NCBI GenBank assembly: GCA_038127535.1 | Contig: JAYPHU010000061.1 | Coordinates: forward strand, 1 to 9,663 | Reading direction: 5' to 3' | Length of the DNA stretch: 9,663 nt | Source: JAYPHU01 sp038127535 | GTDB taxonomy: Bacteria > Pseudomonadota > Alphaproteobacteria > Rhodospirillales > UBA2165 | Shown: positions 4,293 to 9,663 of the stretch, piece by piece | How the letters are laid out: every line of letters begins with the position of its first letter | How positions within the stretch are numbered: the first letter of the stretch is position 1 | Position numbers and translations under genes: made by a program | Notes under the pieces: model-generated | The model's input: the letters and a program-made list of their open reading frames with translations, nothing else | Database searches by the model: none | Told to the model about the DNA's origin: nothing

Positions 4293-7283
4293 ATGAAATT
4301 CAGCATCATACTTTTCGGGCTAAGCTGGCTCCTGCGGATTACCGCCTGGCGGCATCCGGCGTTTCTGGCGCGCCTGAAGGAGAAGAACTTTGTGGCGCAG
4401 CTCCGGACCCGCAACGGCAAGGTTGGACGCTGGTATCAGTTCAAAGATGGCAACGTTATCTCTCGATCGGGTATTCATCCTGATGCGGAAGTCGTGCTGA
4501 CGTTTAAGGATGCTCGCATAGCCGCGAAGTTATTGATGCCGCCAATTCGCCAATTGGAACAAATCAATGCGCTTCGTGATTTCTATATCGATTTATCAGG
4601 CCAAGATGAACTGACGAACTGGTTCACTCAAACTATTCTGATGACCCAAACTGTGGGCTGGAAGTTTGGAACGAGCATGCCGGACGGCACGATGCGCTAC
4701 ACCAGCATGACAAATGGCGGACCGCTATTCGTCTATGTCAAAGATGACAAGATCGTGCGTATGACGCCGATCGAATTTGACGCCAGCGATCCCGAAAGCT
4801 GGACGATTGATGCGCGAGGGAAATCCTTTAAGCCGCCCCGAAAGACCACGCTCGCGCCTCATGCCCTCAACTGGAAATCTATGATCTATTCGCCGGATCG
4901 CCTGCTGTATCCCCTCAAGCGGGTCGACTTTGACCCTTCTGTTCCGATTTCCGAGCGCAATTATCACAACCGGGGCATTTCCGGTTATGAACGGATCAGC
5001 TGGGACGAGGCCCTGGATATTGTTGCCGGCGAGATCAAGCGGATGAAGCGGGATCACGGGCCGGGCGCCATCGCAAACAGCCACGGCTCCCACCACACAT
5101 GGGGGAATGTCGGGTATTACCTGAGCGCCAACAATCGCTTCATCAACGCCGTGGGCATGACCCGGGTTCACCACAACCCTGACAGCTGGGAAGGCTGGTA
5201 CTGGGGCGCTTCTCATCATTATGGGTACACGCTGCGAGTGGGGGAAACGGAAACCTACGGCGGTGTCGAGGATCTCCTCAAGAATGCCGAAATGGTCGTC
5301 TTCTGGGCGTCAAATCCCGAGGGGACAGCCGCGTACTCCGCGCAGGAAGGCACCATCCGCCGGCAATGGCTGAAAGATTTGGATGTCGATATCGTCCATA
5401 TCGACCCTTACTACAACGACACGGCTCAGATGCTGGGCGGCAAGTGGCTCGCCCCCCGGCCGACAACGTCACCGGCCCTGGCGCTGGCGATTGCGTATGT
5501 CTGGATTACCGAAGACCTGTATGACAAATGGTTCGTCGAGAACCGGACGCACGGGTTCGACAAGTGGCGCGATTACATCCTGGGTGAAGAAGACGGCACG
5601 CCTAAAACACCGGATTGGGGCGCTGAACAAACGGGTTTGAAAGCCAAGGACATCCGGGCGCTGGCGCGCAGATGGGGCAGCAAACGGACCTATCTGAGCT
5701 GCGGCGGCGGCGGCAATGGCCACGGCGGCGCCTGCAGAAACGCGACGGGTACTCAGTGGGCGCGGATGATGGTGTGCCTTGCGGCGATGCAAGGCTTGGG
5801 GCGGCCGGGCGTGGGCCTCGGCAATCTGCAGTATGGCTCGCCGGTTGATCTGAATTTTTATTTTCCCGGCTATGCGGATGGGGGCATATCGGGCGATTTG
5901 AGAAATACCTCGGCGGCCGTTGCCCATTATCAGCGTATGCCCAGCCTGCCCAGCATGAATAGCGTTAGCCAGGTCATTCCCCGGCTCCATTTCTCCCAGG
6001 CGATCCTGGAGGGCAAGGCCGAAGGGTATCTCTGGGACGGCTCGGCTATTGAGAATCAGTTTGCCAAGTTCGGTTACCCGAAGCCGGGCCACTCGCCGGT
6101 GAAAATGCTCTACAAATACGGCGGCTCCATCCTGGGGACGATGCCGGACTCCAATCGATTTGTCGAAATGTATCAGTCCGACAAACTAGAGTTCGTCGTC
6201 AACCAATCAATCTGGTTTGAAGGTGAAGCAAAGTTCGCCGATGTCATCCTGCCGGCCTGCACAAATTTCGAACGTCCCGATATTTCCGAATGGTCAGCTC
6301 TTGGGGGATATGCGCACCACGGTCAGATGCAGCTCAATCACCGGGTCATCACCTTCCAGCACAAATGTATTGAGCCGCTGGGTGAGTCCAAGTCGGACTA
6401 TCAGATTTTCCTCGATATTTGCAAGCGCCTCGGATTGGCGGCGTATTTCTCCGAGGGTATGAGTGAGCTCGATTGGGTAAAACGCATTTACGATTCATCC
6501 GATCTCCCGAGTCTAATGGGCTGGAAGGAGTTTATCCGCAAAGGGTATGCCGTGCTGCCGGCCCAGCCGGACGATGACCGGGTGCCGACCGCCTGGAATT
6601 GGTTCTATGAAGGACGCAAGAAAGACGTGCCCGAGCCCCATCCTCTCCCGTCTGACTATAGCGAGGAATTCCTGACGGGCCTGCAAACGCAAACCGGCCT
6701 GTTCGAGTTTGAGTGTGAAAGTCTGAAACGGTTCGACGCGAATGATCCGGAACGGCCCGTTCTCGCCAAGTACATTCCGGCCAAGGAAGGCGCCAACCGA
6801 AAAGAGGACCTGAAAGACTTTCCGCTTCAGATGTTAACGCCGCACCCCCGCTTCAGTTTTCACACCCAAGGGGACGGGAAGGACGCGTTTATCAATAATC
6901 TCGAAGAGCACCGGGTGCATATTGACGGTCATGACTACTGGATTCTGCGAATTAACGATGAGGACGCGGCCCGGCGCGGCATCAACCGGCACGATCTTGT
7001 TCGCGTTTACAACAATCAGGGCGCGGTGATTTGTGCGGCGGTGCCGACGCATCGGGTGCGGCCGGGCTTGGTCCATGGCTACGAGTCTTCCGCAACCTAT
7101 GAGCCTATCGGCAAACCGGGTCAATCCGCGGACCTTGGCGGCTGCCTCAACCTTTTGACGCCAAAGAAAAGCCAGTTAAAGCAAGCACACTCCATGGGAA
7201 ACTCCACGGCCCTCGTTGAAGTCGAACGCTGGACCGCAAATAAGCGAACCCCTGAAAATGTGCAGGCGGAGGCGTCCCTATGA
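4293..7283 (+). CDS. Pyrogallol-phloroglucinol transhydroxylase-like molybdopterin enzyme, large subunit with N-terminal SCP2-like domain
   Basis: This 996-residue protein belongs to the DMSO-reductase superfamily (bis-MGD molybdenum). From about residue 135 to the end it follows the large subunit of Pelobacter acidigallici transhydroxylase: GGPLFVYVKDDKIVRMTPI, SHHTWGNVGY, HNPDSWEGWYWG, NFYFPGYADGGISGD, IWFEGEAKFADVILPACTNFE, HPRFSFHTQGDGK. H267, D297 and Y527 match the Pelobacter catalytic H144, D174 and Y404 with a constant offset of 123; S298 matches the Mo-ligand serine. There is no N-terminal Cys motif for an Fe-S cluster and no Tat signal, so it should be cytoplasmic. Residues ~1-125 are extra: a short hydrophobic start (IILFGLSWLL), then an SCP2-like sterol-carrier fold at ~30-118. 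Start ATG 4293 has GAAGAG upstream. Its stop overlaps the small-subunit start. Resorcinol hydroxylase is a close relative, so the substrate may be another polyhydroxybenzene. Confidence 0.92.
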   Translation: MKFSIILFGLSWLLRITAWRHPAFLARLKEKNFVAQLRTRNGKVGRWYQFKDGNVISRSGIHPDAEVVLTFKDARIAAKLLMPPIRQLEQINALRDFYIDLSGQDELTNWFTQTILMTQTVGWKFGTSMPDGTMRYTSMTNGGPLFVYVKDDKIVRMTPIEFDASDPESWTIDARGKSFKPPRKTTLAPHALNWKSMIYSPDRLLYPLKRVDFDPSVPISERNYHNRGISGYERISWDEALDIVAGEIKRMKRDHGPGAIANSHGSHHTWGNVGYYLSANNRFINAVGMTRVHHNPDSWEGWYWGASHHYGYTLRVGETETYGGVEDLLKNAEMVVFWASNPEGTAAYSAQEGTIRRQWLKDLDVDIVHIDPYYNDTAQMLGGKWLAPRPTTSPALALAIAYVWITEDLYDKWFVENRTHGFDKWRDYILGEEDGTPKTPDWGAEQTGLKAKDIRALARRWGSKRTYLSCGGGGNGHGGACRNATGTQWARMMVCLAAMQGLGRPGVGLGNLQYGSPVDLNFYFPGYADGGISGDLRNTSAAVAHYQRMPSLPSMNSVSQVIPRLHFSQAILEGKAEGYLWDGSAIENQFAKFGYPKPGHSPVKMLYKYGGSILGTMPDSNRFVEMYQSDKLEFVVNQSIWFEGEAKFADVILPACTNFERPDISEWSALGGYAHHGQMQLNHRVITFQHKCIEPLGESKSDYQIFLDICKRLGLAAYFSEGMSELDWVKRIYDSSDLPSLMGWKEFIRKGYAVLPAQPDDDRVPTAWNWFYEGRKKDVPEPHPLPSDYSEEFLTGLQTQTGLFEFECESLKRFDANDPERPVLAKYIPAKEGANRKEDLKDFPLQMLTPHPRFSFHTQGDGKDAFINNLEEHRVHIDGHDYWILRINDEDAARRGINRHDLVRVYNNQGAVICAAVPTHRVRPGLVHGYESSATYEPIGKPGQSADLGGCLNLLTPKKSQLKQAHSMGNSTALVEVERWTANKRTPENVQAEASL

Positions 7284-8134
7284 GCAGGTGGCACATGATT
7301 GTCGACGTCGCCGAGTGCACAAACTGCGGTCTGTGTTCCTTGGCGTGCCAGGACGAATTTGTCGGGAACAGTTTTCCGGGGTACTCGGAGGAAATGCCGC
7401 GTCGAGGCAAGAACTGGATCGAGATTAAGCAGAAGGTACGCGGGCAATGGCCGATGATCGACGTCGCCTATCTGCCGGTCATGTGTCAGCACTGCGATGA
7501 CGCGCCGTGCATGGAAGCCGCGGAAAACGGGGCCATTTCGAAACGCGCTGACGGCATCGTGCTAATTGATCCTGTAAAGGCGAAGGGCCAAAAACATTTG
7601 GTTGATGCCTGCCCGTATGGGGCCATTACGTGGAACGAGGAAAGGGAGGTGCCGCAAAGTTGGTTCTTTGACGCACATTTGTTGGACGTCGGATGGAAGG
7701 AGCCTCGTGGCCCCCAAGTTTGTGCGACGAAAGCTCTTGTCTCGGTAAAGGCGAGCGACGGGGACATGCGTGAAATCGTACAACGGGAGGGGCTGGAAGA
7801 GTTGCGGCCCGATCTGAATACCCAGCCTCGGGTTTGGTACAAAAATCTTTCCCGGTACACCAAGTGCTTTGTCGGCGGCAGCGTGACCGTCGAACGCGAC
7901 GGTGGCGTTGAGTGCATCGATGGGGCAAAAGTCTCGCTTCTTCAAAACGATGTGGAAGCCGACTCGGTGACAACCGACTATTTCGGCGATTTCAAATTCG
8001 AAAACCTCCCCCCTGAAAGCGGCGCCTATGTCGTTGTCATTACGGCGGATGGCTACGAACAGAAACGTATTGAGCTTTCCGTTTCCGAGAGCGTGTACTT
8101 GGGCGAGATCGAGTTAACGTCGAGTGTCAGTTAG
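7280..8134 (+). CDS. Transhydroxylase-like small subunit: ferredoxin-type Fe-S domain plus C-terminal Cna-B/transthyretin-like domain
   Basis: The 284-residue partner of the large subunit starts at an ATGA overlap with GGAGG about 9 nt upstream. Residues 1-155 are a ferredoxin-like module with CTNCGLCSLAC (C13, C16, C19, C23), CQHCDDAPC (C69, C72, C77), CPYGAI (C111) and VCATKAL (C148). Residues ~195-280 form a beta-sandwich domain of the Cna-B/carboxypeptidase-regulatory type (GAKVSLLQNDVEADSVTTDY, FGDFKFENLPP, YVVVITADGYE), also found at the end of Pelobacter AthS. AthS binds three [4Fe-4S] clusters with twelve Cys. Here the CTMC and PRC segments are replaced by WFFD (129-132) and PRG (142-144), so only two complete four-Cys sets remain (C13/16/19/148 and C69/72/77/111), with C23 orphaned. 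It ends in TAG about 100 bp before the convergent thioredoxin gene. Confidence 0.92.
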   Translation: MSRWHMIVDVAECTNCGLCSLACQDEFVGNSFPGYSEEMPRRGKNWIEIKQKVRGQWPMIDVAYLPVMCQHCDDAPCMEAAENGAISKRADGIVLIDPVKAKGQKHLVDACPYGAITWNEEREVPQSWFFDAHLLDVGWKEPRGPQVCATKALVSVKASDGDMREIVQREGLEELRPDLNTQPRVWYKNLSRYTKCFVGGSVTVERDGGVECIDGAKVSLLQNDVEADSVTTDYFGDFKFENLPPESGAYVVVITADGYEQKRIELSVSESVYLGEIELTSSVS

Positions 8135-8224
8135 CCCTGATAGACTATATTTTAAGCTCGCCAAACGGCGGCCTCCCTTGGGGCTATACCAACGTTCTTC
8201 GATTATTGAATTGATCTACCGGAC

Positions 8225-8248
8225 GGCGGGAGCGCTCTAGCTCCCGCC
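8225..8248. terminator. Strong hairpin at the convergent junction, probable terminator
   Basis: A perfect 9-bp stem, GGCGGGAGC (8225-8233) and GCTCCCGCC (8240-8248), encloses a 6-nt loop and is followed on the plus strand by TTT. The minus-strand stop codon of the thioredoxin gene (TAG, 8239-8237) lies in the loop. It sits between the end of the transhydroxylase operon and the thioredoxin gene, where one hairpin could stop transcription from both sides. The U-tract is short, so it is not a textbook intrinsic terminator. Nothing else is recognised in 8135-8224. Confidence 0.55.
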
Positions 8249-8818
8249 TTTGGCGGCTTTCTGTGCGCGGATGCGGTCCCGAGACCAGCGCGGCAGCAGG
8301 ATGCCCCGCTGCGGGCCCTCGTCCACCACATACTCAAACGCCCGCTTGTAAAAGCGCGCCGGCAGATAGCCGGGGATGCGGAAGATCTCCTTGCCGTCCT
8401 CGCCATAGAATAGCGTGGTCGGGGTGAACTGCACCAGGACCCGTTCCGCATACTTGCGTTCGTCGATGACGGTGCCATCCATGTCGGTGACTTCCTTGGA
8501 GCCGTACATATTGATCTGCAGCACGTCGAAGTGATCGGAGATGTATTTCACCAGATCCTTATCGGCGAAATTGATTTCGTGAAGTTTCTTGCAGCTGCCG
8601 CAGCCGGGTTGTTCAAATAACACCATCAGGCCCTTGCCGGCTTTCTTGGCTTCTTCCAGGTCCTCTTTCAGATCGAGGAACGAAATGTTCTTGAACCATT
8701 CCTGGGCGTGAATGCCGTCTTCCCGCTTGGCCGCGGCGGACGCCGGGTCGGCGCAGACGGTGACAGCCAAAAAGGCGGCGGCCAGGAGGGCAAAACCAAA
8801 AGCGCGAATGTGGCTCAT
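8237..8818 (-). CDS. Exported thioredoxin-fold protein, SoxW-like
   Basis: The 193-residue protein begins with an N-terminal signal peptide: MSHIR, a hydrophobic run FGFALLAAAFLAVTV, and an AXA-type site near ASA (residues 26-28). The thioredoxin domain follows with the redox motif FEQPGCGSCKKLH (C73, C76) and the cis-proline in QFTPTTLFY (P133). It resembles the SoxW branch of periplasmic thioredoxins, which keep partner disulfides reduced. The start at 8818 is chosen because AGAGGA lies about 8 nt upstream and the signal peptide then begins correctly; the frame is open to 8863. A small hairpin (CCGGC/GCCGG, 8838-8853) lies in its leader. It is on the same strand as, and 90 bp downstream of, the hydroxylase-tail ORF, so the two may once have formed one unit. 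A link to the catabolic operon is only positional. Confidence 0.88.
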   Translation of the reverse strand: MSHIRAFGFALLAAAFLAVTVCADPASAAAKREDGIHAQEWFKNISFLDLKEDLEEAKKAGKGLMVLFEQPGCGSCKKLHEINFADKDLVKYISDHFDVLQINMYGSKEVTDMDGTVIDERKYAERVLVQFTPTTLFYGEDGKEIFRIPGYLPARFYKRAFEYVVDEGPQRGILLPRWSRDRIRAQKAAKGGS

Positions 8819-8907
8819 CTCGATAAATCCTCTGGAACCGGCGAAAGTGCCGGGAAACCTCATTTAGCCGATACTTTAAGGCCGAAATACGGTCATTATC
8901 ACCAAAA

Positions 8908-9105
8908 TTACATGCCGCGAATAGTGTCGATGACGGCCGCTGCATCTTTGGGGAGGTCGTTGCCCCGCCAGGCTACGTGGCCATCTGGACGTACGAGGAC
9001 ATAGTCCGCACCATACATCTCCCGGATGCCGGGCTCATCGATGTTTTGGGTCGTCAACGGGAGGCCCGTTGCCACGGCGGCGGCGACATCTTCAGCAGGC
9101 TCTTC
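8908..9105 (-). pseudogene. 3' remnant of an FAD-dependent aromatic-ring hydroxylase (monooxygenase) gene
   Basis: The last ~60 codons of the chimeric ORF match the thioredoxin-like C-terminal domain end of phenol 2-monooxygenase/TfdB-type flavoproteins. The diagnostic run is YVLVRPDGHVAWRG (residues 201-214), followed by a short LPKDAAAVIDTIRG helix before the stop. The FAD-binding GxGxxG domain and the rest of the ~500-residue enzyme are absent. The fragment cannot be catalytic. It shows that an aromatic hydroxylase gene once lay on this strand upstream of the thioredoxin gene and was cut off by the phage-like sequence. The left limit (8908) is certain; the right limit is approximate. Confidence 0.65.
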
Positions 9106-9603
9106 TCGAAGATACGCGTCAGGCTCGTTTCCGCCTCCGGCGTCGTCTGATAGCTCTGCGGAGAGTTCCCCGAGGGCTGTGTGGATGGCATTCTCGATGC
9201 ACTCCTTAACTATTCCCTGATCATTTTCGTGGGTCACCATTGGTGCCACTTTGCTTGGCAGCGCCAGCATTCTCGTCCGCACACCTGATAGAATCGCATC
9301 CCACCGCTTGGCCACATCCTCAATGCTGACCACGTCAGCTCGCGCCTTTGCGAGTTCAATTTCGGCAAGCTCAGCCTCGGCAGCAGTCTTACGTTGCCGC
9401 GCGACGTCTAGTGAAATCACCTCAGGATTGATGTTCCGGTCCCTCAGGTAATGAACGTAACCCTGCACCACAGGCACGAGTTCATAGCGTCCGCGCTCCG
9501 ACTTAGGGATTACGCCCTCCCGAGATAGTTGCTGGACCCGCCGCTCTGACAAATCCAACAGCGTAGCAATGGTCTTCAGTGGATGAGTTGCGGATGTCTT
9601 CAC
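8908..9603 (-). CDS. Chimeric ORF: phage Nu1-type terminase small subunit joined to the tail of an FAD-dependent aromatic hydroxylase
   Basis: One open frame of 231 codons from GTG 9603 (AAAAGG about 12 nt upstream) to TAA. Residues 9-50 form a MerR/Nu1-like winged helix (LKTIATLLDLSERRVQQLSREGVIPKSERGRYELVPVVQGYVHYL). Residues ~65-122 are a charged helix leading into the RTRMLALPSKVAP segment. Both are typical of lambda Nu1-like small terminases, which recognise phage DNA for packaging. From about residue 170 the sequence changes character: GLPLTTQNIDEPGIREMYGADYVLVRPDGHVAWRGNDLP is the conserved C-terminal end of PheA/TfdB/MhpA-type flavin hydroxylases. The usual acidic terminase tail lies just before (AELSDDAGGGNEPDAYL). 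I infer an in-frame recombination junction near 9090-9110. No large terminase or other packaging gene follows, so the gene is probably a non-functional prophage remnant. Confidence 0.75.
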   Translation of the reverse strand: MKTSATHPLKTIATLLDLSERRVQQLSREGVIPKSERGRYELVPVVQGYVHYLRDRNINPEVISLDVARQRKTAAEAELAEIELAKARADVVSIEDVAKRWDAILSGVRTRMLALPSKVAPMVTHENDQGIVKECIENAIHTALGELSAELSDDAGGGNEPDAYLREEPAEDVAAAVATGLPLTTQNIDEPGIREMYGADYVLVRPDGHVAWRGNDLPKDAAAVIDTIRGM

Positions 9604-9663
9604 CGAAACGAATGCCTTTTAAAATTTCTGTGACTAGAAAACTACTGCGGTCGCGAATAACCC

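Noticed and set aside
4725..5219. 164-codon minus-strand ORF inside the transhydroxylase gene, with similar ones at 5469-6092 and 7486-7945
   Set aside because: All are antisense to strongly conserved coding sequence, lack family resemblance and are expected by-products of a GC-rich reading frame.
8838..8853. Hairpin CCGGC/GCCGG in the thioredoxin leader as a riboswitch or attenuator
   Set aside because: A lone 5-bp stem is too weak and too common to support a regulatory call, and no conserved aptamer features are visible.
1..9663. CRISPR array, insertion sequence ends or transposase
   Set aside because: No regularly spaced repeats, terminal inverted repeats or transposase-like ORF were found on either strand.

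Overview
The window looks like an accessory region of a proteobacterial-type genome. Proteins and ribosome binding sites are bacterial, stop codons are standard, and the tRNA remnant is of tRNA-Arg(UCU) type. A block of aromatic-compound catabolism genes lies between pieces of mobile DNA.

Layout, left to right. Positions 2-51 (minus strand) hold the 3' half of a tRNA-Arg gene without its 5' half, as expected of an integration (att) scar. Short repeats follow at 105-204 and a small basic unknown ORF at 225-491 (minus). The catabolic block runs from 605 to 8134: Rieske ring-hydroxylating dioxygenase alpha and beta subunits (605-2448, ATGA overlap); an arylsulfotransferase-like beta-propeller gene on the opposite strand, interrupted by two in-frame stop codons (2534-3598, minus); a VOC/extradiol-type dioxygenase-like protein (3667-4236); and the large and small subunits of a molybdenum enzyme of the pyrogallol-phloroglucinol transhydroxylase type (4293-8134, ATGA overlap). 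Facing them is an exported SoxW-like thioredoxin (8237-8818, minus), with a hairpin at the convergent junction. The right end (8908-9603, minus) is one ORF whose N-terminal part resembles a phage Nu1-type terminase small subunit. Its last ~60 residues resemble the C-terminus of an FAD-dependent phenol/aromatic hydroxylase.

How the genes could work together: the Rieske oxygenase can hydroxylate or dihydroxylate an aromatic ring, the transhydroxylase moves or adds hydroxyls on polyhydroxybenzenes, and the VOC protein could cleave or isomerise a ring product. The arylsulfotransferase-like gene and the lost FAD hydroxylase fit the same phenolic theme. The mix of O2-dependent and typically anaerobic chemistry is unusual. 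No ferredoxin or reductase for the Rieske enzyme, no transporter, no regulator and no integrase is visible.

Most notable: (1) the transhydroxylase large subunit carries an extra N-terminal SCP2-like domain while keeping the catalytic His/Asp/Tyr at the spacing of the Pelobacter enzyme; (2) its small subunit has lost the cysteines of one of the family's three [4Fe-4S] clusters; (3) the terminase/hydroxylase chimera marks a recombination junction; (4) two stop codons sit in an otherwise open arylsulfotransferase-like frame. Family assignments come from motif recognition by eye; no database search was possible.
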